From Cephalopachus bancanus (taxonomy: Eukaryota; Chordata; Mammalia; Primates; Tarsiidae): a stretch of DNA of 64,000 nt. Shown here piece after piece: positions 13,201 through 25,200 of the stretch (its first letter is position 1; every line of letters starts with the position of its first letter). The DNA is taken from NCBI GenBank assembly GCA_027257055.1, contig JAPVLO010000179.1, positions 2,480,001 to 2,544,000 of the forward strand, written 5' to 3'. The translations under genes were made by a program, and so were the position numbers. A model generated the notes under the pieces. It worked only from the letters and a program-made list of their open reading frames with translations. It was not told where the DNA came from and made no database searches.

Positions 13201-16200
13201 CCTTTGAAGCTGTTGGAAGAGAACTTGAGCAGAAACCTGTCAGAAATCAAACTGCTGATCAACCAGGCCCGGAAACAAGCAGCTTCTGTGAGTTTGGAGC
13301 CCCGTGGCTCTCAGTACTACCCAACACTCCCATGGCCCAGACTCTTGGTCACGGAGTCCCAGAGAATTCCTGTAGACATGGCTTTCGGTCACACCAGGTG
13401 CTCTAGGACTTCCACAGACCCAGATCCCAAGAATCCCAGGTTCGTGATAACCGGGACTTGGGATATTTAAAGCCAATAGTTAGCCTCATTTTCTTTGCAT
13501 TCTGCTTTTATTCAACATTTTTTAAAAGTTGTAAGCAGAGCTCTCTGAGTCTTTAGGGGAGATTTATCATTATAGCCCAGAAGTGTAGTTATAGCCTAGA
13601 CAGTGCAGAATGTGTTGTCTTAGTGATAACATCTCTCTAAGTTACATTGGCTGCATATAGTGTTACTTCTTCATTTTACCAACTTAGCTTTAATAATCCA
13701 AGTGGCTCTTCAGAATGCGTGTGCAGTGTGGGCCTCAACCTCGAGAAGCTGAAAAAACAATTTGTATAGGCACAAACGCTGCACAAATCCACGTCACTAA
13801 ATGTGTCCACCACTGTACACCGAGAAGTTCAAACTTGGGAAAATATTTTATAACCGTTCATGGTACATGGCACTGGCTGTGCTTTGAAAGAGAGGAGTTT
13901 CAGGGAAATAATTAGAGTTTCAAGAGAATGTGCAATTGTCATGCAACTGGAGACTTAGGATGAATGTGACCTCTGGGCTTATTTTTATCCACCTGGAGCT
14001 TTCTAGGCAAGAAAAAGGAGTTCTGGGCTCTCTGTTTTTTCCCAAGTGTCCTCACAATTGAAAAAGGAATGTTGACTCCATGTGTTTTAGTTACAGTCAC
14101 TAAATAAATGTATGTGCAAGTCCAAATGCTATGGTTAACAACACTTAGACTCTTTAAGGCTAATGGAAGATATATATGCAAATAATTACTAATCAGAGAT
14201 AAATGTGGTAAGTGCAATAATTGCTCTATAAATATTTGCTGAATGAATAAATGTATTACCCCTGCATTTATTCACCAAATGAACATCAAAAATCCTCTTT
14301 GGTCAGGTGGAAAGATTCCAAGGTGATAAGGTCCTTGTCTTTAAGGAATTAAATCTCATATAAGTGAGACAGTTTCCTATATAAAATACCCTTTTAAAAC
14401 TAAGACTGATTTTCCCATATTTAAACCATTACCAAATATATTATTTTTATCACCATCTGATCTCTCACTTGATGAAACAGGAAGCTTTATATATTATCAA
14501 GAGAGGAGACCTGCCTCACAGTGAAAATTCATTACAGGAGAGCACTATTAAACTGCTGGTGAGCTGTCAGTGTATGTCACTAAATGACTGGGACACATTC
14601 TTTTTCTTTCTATAGATTAAAGTTGCTGTGTCTGCAGACAGAGATTGTATCCGGGCCTACCAGCCTCAGATTTCTTCTACGAACTATAACACCTTAACGC
14701 TAAATGTTAAGACACGGGAACCCGATAATCTTCTCTTCTACCTTGGGAGCAGCACCAATGTAAGTTATGGACTTTTGGAAAGCAGTAATGAGTCTTTTAT
14801 GAAATTGTAGATTTTCTGAAATGTTGGGAAAAAAAGGTAGAGCCTTAGTAAAATCACTGATTCTTCTACAAGGTAGCATTAGATTAAAATGGTAGCATTA
14901 GATTAAAAATAAAGTACAAATTTGAAAGCCTATGAGAAGGAAAGCAACATTTCTCAAGAACGCTTCCCTCTGCCATCTTAATCGCAAGCTGTGGGAACAG
15001 AGCTTTATGTAATACCCCTGTTACCTCAGAGCTGATTGAGTATTATTACAGTTGGCAAGCTTTACCCAGGCTCTTATTGCGAACAAGATTCCAGTGGAGA
15101 GCTGGGTGTAGTGGCACATGCCCGTAATCCCAACAGTCTGAGGCAGGAGTTCCAGGCTGCCGTGAGCTATGATCGTGCCACTGCACTCCAGCCTGGGCCA
15201 CAGAGATTCTGTCTCTTTAAAAATAAAGGTTTCAGTGATTCCCAGAGGGTGAGTTTCTATGGAATAGCATTGATACTGTGGTTGTGCCTGTGGGAACGGG
15301 TCAGAGATCTTGGACGTAGAGGGTAGAAAATGCTAATAAGCACGTATAGTATCTGAAATGCCTTCCTGGGGAATAAGATGCAGAGCTTGGGCAAGTCTAT
15401 GATGTGGGATTTCATGACTTCTGTCTTACTGCATATTTCACATCAATTTCTTGCCTTCGGAGACTGAGCAAACAAACACCATGCCTTCCCTCATGCTCCC
15501 CGTGGACTGCCTGTGACCCCCAGTGAGTTTTCCTGCGGAGTTTTAAGAAGGCCATTGAGGCAGGCCATGCAAGACGCCTGTGGGTGGCGCTGATGTCCCC
15601 AGGGCTCTGAGCCATGCTCCAGCTGCAGGGAGGGGAGCTAAGACAGATGGAGAGAGTTTTGGGGGATTTGCTTTTTTAAAAAAAATAGAGGAAACCCTGT
15701 AAAAACTGGTCTTTAAAGTGTTTTGGTGATTGTGCAAACAGCCCAGTGCATAAACTCACCCCCACCCATGCCCCATGCCCCAGGCTGATTTCCTTGCCGT
15801 GGAGATGCGGCGAGGGAAGGTGGCCTTCCTCTGGGATCTGGGCTCCGGGTCAACACGCTTGGAGTTTCCAGACTTCCCCATCGATGACAACAAATGGCAC
15901 AGTATCCATGTAACCAGGTAATAAAGTTCTTTCAGAGCATCTCTCTTTTTAAAACTATTTTATAAGTAATTGCCTGCTTGTAACACCATATAATAGATTT
16001 TGAAACTTTTGGAAAGCCAGATTATAATCAAAGAATACTTGGTTTAGATTATCTATAGAAATAAGGACTTGTTGCAAATTACAGAATTTCTTTTTTAGAG
16101 ACTGAGTAGTAGTATTCCATTGTGTATCTAAACCACATTTCTTTATCCATCCACCAGTTGATGGTTGATCATTCTAAATTGTATTTAAAACTCATAGCCT

Positions 16201-19200
16201 CATTTTGCACCTCATAAGTATATGCAGTTATCATTTGTCAATATATAATTTAAAAGTTAATTAATTTTAAAATTGTTTAAAGAAATAAGGGTTTGGGTTT
16301 ATTTTCTTATTACAGAAGAATAAACTTTGCAAGATCAATAATCAAAAGAAGAAAAAATTAAAAATTTGTTATCTTTAGAATGTCTAAAAGTTCAGATTAC
16401 CTTTAGAATGTTATCTTTAGAAAGTGTAAGTCTGAGACTGGCCAGGTGCGGTGGCTCACACCTATAATCCCAGCACTCTGGGAGGCCAAGGCTAGAGGAT
16501 TGCTTGAGCCCAGGAGTTCAAGACCAGCATAGGCAGCATAGTGAGACCTCAACTCTAAAAAAAAAAAAAAAAAAAAACTAGTGAGGTGTAGTGGTGCATG
16601 CCCATAGTCCTAGCTACTCAAGAGGCTAAGGTAGAAAGATCACCTGAGTCGGGTAGGTTGAGGCTGTGGTGAGCCATGAGCATGTTACTGCACTCCAGTC
16701 TGGGTGACAGAGTGAGACTCTGACTCAAAAAAAGAGGAAAGTCTAAGTCTGAAGCAATCAACCCAGTGAAATACTTATTCCTCAGAAAAGAGGAGAACAT
16801 GTAGCCTGGTAGGAACATGTGGCTGTCGGGGGGGCATGCAGGTAGGGAAGGACAGAAGATAAGGATACAAGCAGGAAATGTGTCTTCTTAAAATTCAAAC
16901 ACAGCAAAATTCTTCCTTTTGAAGTTCCTCTCCAGAAGTAACACTTTTAAGCAGCTTTGAGAATATTTTTCTTTAATATGCCATTTTGTGGCTAATTTTT
17001 TCTTCATTATTACAAAGTGGAGTCATATTGAAGGCAGTAGGCCACCTTCAAGTACAGTTTAGCCCATCTGACCTGTTTGAAGCAGAGAGGTAACGTGATG
17101 AAATTTCTGTTTCAGAAGAACCACTCTGCAAGATTTTGGAGAGTAAACTAGGGATGGAGTGGGCAAGACTGGCAGCGGGGGGACCAGTAGGAGGTGCTGT
17201 TGTGGGAGTCCTGGGAAGAATCATGGCGGCTGCGTATGAGGGGATACTTGTATGTGCACTGACTTGAAATTCTGAGCGCTCCTTTTGCAATTCTTTGTGA
17301 CCTTTAGATTTGGAAACATTGGTTCATTGAGTGTAAAGGAAATGAGCTCAAATCAAGAGCCACCAACAAAAACAAGTAAATCTCCAGGAGCAGCTAATGT
17401 TCTGGATATAAACAATTCAACACTAATGTTCGTTGGAGGACTTGGAGGACAAATCAAGGTAATGTTCTTAAAGCTCATCTGAACAGGACTGATTGCCTGA
17501 TTTTACCTACATATAAAATTATTATGTCTAGATTGTTGGATAGATCTTAAGCAGATTAAGTTTTCTGCCTCTATTGTTTTGCTTCGTGACAGCTCATCTG
17601 CAGAGCTGGGCTGGTTTTGTAGGGCTAACGACCGTGCTTAATCAATAGCATAAATGGAGAAGGAACCAATGGCTCATTTTGCTATTTGAGTTTCTTTTCC
17701 TATGATGAAATAGGAAATTCAATGTTCCATGTTAATTTCTGTAAAGTTCCTTTATCTCTATTCTCACTCTAGTGGTTGACTAATACCAGTTTGTGTTTAG
17801 AAAAAGACTCAGCATATTTATTTCATTGTACCAGTTATCCTCTCACCAAACGCAGTTGCATGACTTGAACCTGGTTCAATGCTCTGAAGTGGGAGTTAGG
17901 GTCTCGGTTCCAGCTGGGTCAGGGTCTCAGTTCCAGCTGGGTCCTCCTCACTACCGACTACATTCTGAGGATCTCTGTTCCCTCACCTGTTAAAAACATT
18001 TTTCTCCAGCAACGCCAGTCATTGAGATGATGTTTAGATCTTGTTCAGCTGTCACTTATTCTAGGATTTCACTTTATAACTGAAAAGAATCCAGTGGTTA
18101 CAAAACTGGCCATCTTTCTGAATGTTGTACTCTCAAAATTTACATCTGTAGATTTGAACTCCTAGGAGAAACTCTCTGTCTTGTGCACTTAGAGAATGTA
18201 TTCGGCCTTACCAACTGTATGTGGGTTGTGTTTGTTTGTTTACATTAGAAATCTCCTGCTGTGAAAGTTACCCATTTTAAAGGCTGCATGGGAGAGGCCC
18301 TCTTGAATGGAAAATCAATTGGCCTGTGGAACTACATTGAAAGAGAAGGCAAGTGCCATGGGTGCTTCGGAAGGTAAGATGTCACCACAATTTACCACAT
18401 AGTATGTCATTCTGTTAACATCTGAGAACTGCTGAAAGAATTTACATACACAAGCTGGGCATGGTGGCCCACGCCTGTAATCCCAGAACTTTGAGAGGCA
18501 GAGGCGAGAGAATTGCCTGAGCCCAGGGGTTCGAGACCAGCCTGGACAACTTGGCAAAACCTTGTCTCTACAATACATTAAAAAATGAACCGGGCATGGT
18601 GGCACACACCTGTGGTTCCAGCTACTTGGAAGGCTAAAGTAGAAGTTTGCCTAAGCCCAGCAGGTAGAGGCTGTGGTGGCCATGAGCGTGCCACTATACT
18701 CCAGTCTGGGCAACAGAGGGAGACTACTACTCAAAAAAAAAGAATTTACATACACATCAAGGATGGATTGAGTCTGTGATGTCAGTCATCTTATTGCAAA
18801 GGACATAATATAGATTATTTATAGATGGAAGAATGGATATCATTTTTAACCCTTTAAAAGAGGTGCACTTTTTGCTGTGTCTTGTATGCTTTGTATATGT
18901 ATTGTTGGCTTTGATCATGGATCATAAACCCTAAATCTTCTCAAGCAGCTTTGTCTCAAAGAGCCACAATTAAATCTCGGGTAAACTGCTGTACACTTTT
19001 ATTTTGAAAAGGTTGAGAATTGTGTGTACATGTGTGCAGTCACTTTTTATAAATTAGTACTTTCCTATTCCTAACCAATTTTTATAATTCTGGAAATAAA
19101 ATGCGTTTGGAAATGGAGAACAACAGACGTCATTTTGTGTATGTTGACATAGCAGAAGACAATGACTTAATCTCACTGAACTCAATAACCTTCTATTATT

Positions 19201-22200
19201 TTATAACAAAATAACCACAACTCCTTAGGTATGTAAGATGCTGCTTTTAGTAACGAAGACAATAAGTTGTCTTTTGCCGTTAGAGGAGTGTAACATCTGA
19301 TATAATTGCTTTCATTCGATGGGCTGCGCTGTCCAGATAAACATCTGTAATTAACAGCGAGCAGTGACAAGATCAGTTAAAAGCAATTTGCATTACATTT
19401 AGAGACTCATGGGTGAGTTTTCATTTTGTTGTTGTCAGGTCTACTTGCTCCCATGACTCATAGCTTGGGATTCTATAATTTATGCCTTCTACTTGCTACT
19501 TTCTCCCTCCCCTAGCTTGTTTAAAAAGTTGTGACCAAGCCGACCGCGGTGGCTCACGCCTATAATCCCAGCACTTAGGGAGGCAGAGGTGAGAGAATAG
19601 CCTGAGTCCAGGGATTCGAGACCAGCCTGGGCAACTTGGCAAAACCTCGTCTCTACAATATATATATATATAAAAAAAATTAGCCAGGCATGGTGGCACT
19701 CGCCTGTGGTTCCAGCTACTTGGAAGACTTAGGCTCAAGGATTCCAGTAAGTCAAGGCTGCAATGGCTGTGAGCATGCAACTGCACTCTAGCCTGGGTGA
19801 TACAGTGAGACTTCAACTCAAAAAAAAAAAAATTGTGACCAGAAGCTTGGTTATTGCTGCCTTCGGACTAAAAAGAATACTGAGTTTGGAGTCTAAGTTT
19901 CTCAGTCTCCTAGCTCAGCCTCTTGACCAAATTTTCTAGTGACTTTGGGTGATAAGTCTTAACCTCTGAGGTTTGGTTTCTTTTTCCAGTAAAGGAAAAC
20001 AATAATCATACTTGTCTTACCCACTTCCGAAAATTATCGTGATGGACACGTAATGCCATGTATGTGAAAATACTTTCTTTCTGAAGCACCTCACCAATGT
20101 TCAAAACTGGTCTTCCTACAGTGATATGACTTTGCTTTGTAGATTGATGTCTCTGAATTTGTTTCTTGGTAACAAATGTGTAAAAAGTAAGACTTTGTAA
20201 TTGGCAAATATGATTTTAAAAATGTTATTACTTTGTAAAGTAATGATACTCATTGCTATAGAACCTCAGCGGAATGAGCACATGTATTCAGGCTCTCTGG
20301 TTCATCACTTTTTCCTTATGTTGTGTCTTTAGCAAGGAACTTTCAGCAATTCTAACGTGAAAAATGCCCCAACCTCTACTCTGTCCCTTCCACTGACCCC
20401 AACCATTAACCTCACTGCCAGGTACTGCCTATGTCCGTAGATATCTCATGATCTGGGGAAAAATACCTATACAGTTAGTCCTCTACATACAAACCTTCAA
20501 GTAGCAAACTTAAAGATGTGATGTGCAATCACATGTCCAATCACATAAGTTCCTTTATCAGTCTGGCATACATTGTCATGTGCATACAACCTCTACAAGT
20601 GGTTGTGCTTTCTTTATTTTTGTGTGTTTTGTTGTTGTTGTTGTTGAGTTGGAGTCCCACTCTGTCACCCAGGCTGGAGTGCAATGGCACACTCACGGCC
20701 AAGCCCAGTATCGAACTGCTGGACTCAGGTGATCCTTCCACCTCAGCCTTCCAAGTAGCCGGAACTACAGGCCCACACTACCACGCCTGGCTAATTTTTG
20801 ATTTATTGTAGAGACGAGGACTTGCCAAGTTGCCCAGGCTGATCTTGAACCACAGGCTCAGGCAATCTACTCGCCTCGGCCTCCCAAAGTGCTGGGATTA
20901 CAGGCTGAGCCACTGAGCCCAGCCTGTGTTTGTTTTTTAATGTATTATTTGTGTGAAAATTATCCTAAACCTATTACAATGTAGTGCTATATGGCCGATT
21001 ATGTCAGTTGGATACCTAGGCTAACTTTGTTGGACTTATGAACAAATTGGGTTTATAAATGCACTTGCAGAATGGAACTCGTTCGTATGTAGGGAAATTA
21101 CTGTATAGAAACAAGAAAGTGCAGTGAGCTGTGGCAAGGGGGACTGGGAAACAGTGGGAGAAGCAGCATCCTAACTCCAGGACCCGGGCATGACAGCTGC
21201 AGGGCAGGTGCATAGGTCAGTACAGGATTATCCAAATCTTATGAATGAGAACTTAGAGGACCAGGGAGTTTCAGTGATTCTTTCAAGCTCTTGGGGCTGA
21301 GAGCTGGGGAGGATGGACTTCACTCCAGGCCTGCCTGACTGCAGGGCTTCCACTTGTACCTGCGGGGGGATGGGAACTTTTCCAGGTATAGAATGGGGTC
21401 ATCCATGAGGTGTTGCAACAAACAGAACTTTCATGTGTCCTGGGCCCCTCACCTAGGCAGGGGCCAGAGCAGTCTTCCTGTGGCCCATGTGAGAAACAGG
21501 CTCCTGGCTGGCTGGTGAGGCACGCAAACCTTGTGGTCATATATGGAAGCCCACTGTGCCTCTGGGAGAAGCAAGGGGAAGTGACCAACATGAGGGTTGA
21601 GGGTGAAGCCTGCAACTTTTTTTTTTTGAGTTGGAGACTCACTCTTTTGCCCAGGCCAGAGTACAGTGACATGCTCATGGCCACCCCAGCATCAACCTTC
21701 TGGGCTCCGGCACTCTTTCACCTCAGCCTTCCAAATAGCTGGAACTACAGGTGTGCTCTACTGCACCCGGCTTTTATTGTAGAGACGAGGTCTCGCCAAG
21801 TTGCCCGGGCTGGTCTTGAACTCGCGGGCTTAGGCAGTCCACTCACCTCAGTCTCCCAAAGTGCTGTGATTACAGCTGAACCACTAAGCCCGGCTAAGCC
21901 TCCACCTTCTTAAGAGAGGAGAACTCAGGCTGGGCATGGCAGCTCACACCTGTAATCCCAGCACTTTGGGAAGCCGAGGCAAGAGGATTGCTTGAGGCCA
22001 GGAATTAAAGACCAGACTAAGCAACATAGTGAGACCTCATCTGTACCAAAAAAAAATTATACAAAAATTAGCCAAGCGTGATGACGTGAACCTGTAGTCC
22101 CAGCTACTCAGGAGACTAGGCAGAAGAATTGCCTGAACTCAGGAGGTTAAGTCTGTGGTGAGCCATGATCATACCACTGTACTCCAGCCCAGGTAATAGA

Positions 22201-25200
22201 GTAAGACCTTGATGAGAGAAAGAGGGGGAGGGGAGAGGGGATGGTGGGGAAAAGGAGAACTCATGCCTCTGGGAGGGAAGGGCGTGCACAGTGTGACAAG
22301 ACAGATTTCTGGAGTTTTGTTTGAAACCCAGCTTCACAGTTTCTTGGGGTTTGTCTTTGGGCAAGGCACTTAATCTTTGAGGTTCAGCTTTTAATAAACA
22401 ATATGGAGACTGATCCATCAATGACCTCTAAGCACAGCAGAATAATACATGCTAACATGGAGTGAACACTTGCTGTGTGCCACACACTGTTGCAAGAACT
22501 TCACATGTATTAAGTCTTAGGTAGCCTCCCCAGGGAGGCTCTTTTATTATTCCTATTGTATAGATAAAGGGTAGCTTTTCCAAGTGCGCACAGCTAGTTA
22601 ATCGGGGAATGGGGATTTGAACCCCAGTAGTCTGATTCTAAAGTCTATCCTTATCATCATGCAGCAATGATTGGCCAAAGGTAGAATAAGGGAACATGTG
22701 TCTAGGAAGTCATAGGTTTAAGAATTAAAGACTTAGAATTAAGCCATAGTTTAAGAACTTATGGACAGTGCAATTTTTTTTAAGTTATACTTCCTAAAAG
22801 AGATCACAAGATAGAAATTTTTTAAAAAGCTGTAAGGTAGGTAACTGTAAATTTGAAACCTCAGGTTTCACAAAGTGCTCCTACATTTTGTTTTGTTTTG
22901 TTTGTCCGTGGAAACAATTTCAATGTTTGGTTATACTGTCTTGCTTGGAGATGTGGCAGTGAGGTTGGTTGTTATGTCTTCAACTGGGAAGGATTCAAAT
23001 ATATACTCCAAAACCATTCTAACCCAAGTTTCACTCCCAAATCCCATAATATTCAGAAAAGTATTTTTGAAACATAATTCTGATATGTTGCAGGTGAATT
23101 AATTTGTAATTAAATAGTGAGTAATTCAGCTTTTCTTTTGATGAGTATTCAGGAGCAGACCAGGAAACACACTTACCTGGAAAGTGTCCTGGGCCATCGA
23201 TTTTATAACTCTGTTGTAAGCCATATATTCATCCCAAAATATGATACAGGTCTTTAAACTCATCCTGGAGATTTTTAAGGATGTCAATGGTTTTTTGGTG
23301 AAATGATCCCTCTAGCACATGGGCACGTATTTGTTTTATATTGTAACTCTAGTTTATCTGCTGTTAAAACCAGCAGAGGGTGATAAATGCCAATATAAAA
23401 ATTATTCAGAGGACACTGGAATTAAGAAGGACAGTTACAGTAAAGGACACAAATCTAGTTGATAAGTAGAGATATTTACTCATATAGTGCTGTCCTCCTG
23501 TGAAGAAATTTCTTTTTACCGCAGTGAACACTTCCTACATTAACTTGCTTTTTCTTATGAAGTGTCTGGGCATTTGTCTTGCATTATCTCATGGCAAGCA
23601 TGTTTTTAAATATTACAATCTACACCTGTTATCAAATTATGGCAATAATAGTGCTCTGTGACTTTTGTGAAGGAGACCTCCGCAAATGGACTGTTCACTC
23701 ACTTTACCCTCAAGAGTGTGAATTTTATTTCTTCTGCCTTACAGCTCCCAGAATGAAGACGCTTCCTTCCATTTTGACGGAAGCGGGTACTCTGCCGTGG
23801 AGAAGATGCTTAGGGCCACCGTGACTCAGATAGTAATGGTCTTCAGTACCTTTTCACCCAATGGGCTCCTCCTCTACCTGGCTTCAAATGGCACGGTAAG
23901 AGTCTTTAGGGGGCACTGGCCCCTACTGTGGACACACGTTTAGATGACTATGAGGCTATTTATGTTTAACGAGGATTAACTAATTAAATACATACATATG
24001 CATGCCATACAATTCTTTTTAAGCATATGCTAATATAACATATATACGTATTCCATATAATTTCCCCATTTAAAATAATTTATTTATTATGTTAATACAA
24101 ATTCATTGTAATGGAACTGTTTAAGGAAGAACACACTTTGTAAGCCAGGGGGTTTTCTTGTTTATTTTACTTTATTTTAGATTCAGAGGGAACATGTACA
24201 GGTTTGTTGCGTGGCTATCTCATGTAATGATGAGACTCGGGCTTCTAGTGAACCCATCGCCCAAATAGTGAACGTTGTACTCAAGCTTCAACCCTCTTCC
24301 ACCCTCCTCCCTCTTGAAGTCCCCAGTGTCTACTGTTTCCATCTTTGGATCCATGTGTACCCGTTGTTTAGTTCCCACTTATAAGTGAGATTATGTGGTA
24401 TTTGATTTTCTGTTTCTGAGTTATTTCGCTTAGGATAATGGCCTTCAGCTCCTAAAGTTTATAACACATTATTGCAACATGCTTCTGTTCTGTTGGCATT
24501 TGTCCTTACTATGCCGTATTTACATATACACATTTAAAAAATAAATCTAAACATGTTTCTATCTTAAAAAATACAAATTCATTGCAGAAACTTTGGAAAA
24601 TACAGAAGAGTACCAGCTAGAAACTAGCCTTCCAGTCACTATAGATATCAATTAAACACATGTTATTAAATTTGGAGCTCAAGTAGTATGTCTTGTTTAT
24701 GTTCTCAAATAATATGTCTTGGTCCATGTTCTCTGTGACCCCAGTGACCTTATTTGAATTCCATCTACAGAAATTTCATGTTCTCACTTTCATCTCATGT
24801 GCTGATGATTTCTGTTTCTCAGTCTTCTAATTTCATTATTTAGGAGTGGCCTGTTTTTCAGTATAAGTGAAAAAGGTACGAACCACTTCTCTTACTGAAT
24901 TGTAGATTTTCATAACAATGCGTAGTGTTTCATTTATATGTGCGTGGTGTTCTAGAAAGCCTTTATGGAGATTTTAATTTTCATAGCACAGATCTCTGGC
25001 TTGAGGTTGGATCTAGCCTTCTCCGTTTTGACTTTAGAAGGCTTCTGCCGTCCCTGACTTAAAGGAAAAGAAAAAGTTGGAATAAAGACCTAGTCATGGG
25101 GAAATGTGTTCTCTTCTTTACAGAAAGACTTTTTATCCATCGAGCTGGTCCATGGCAGAGTGAGAGTTATGGTTGACCTGGGTTCAGGACCCCTTGCTCT

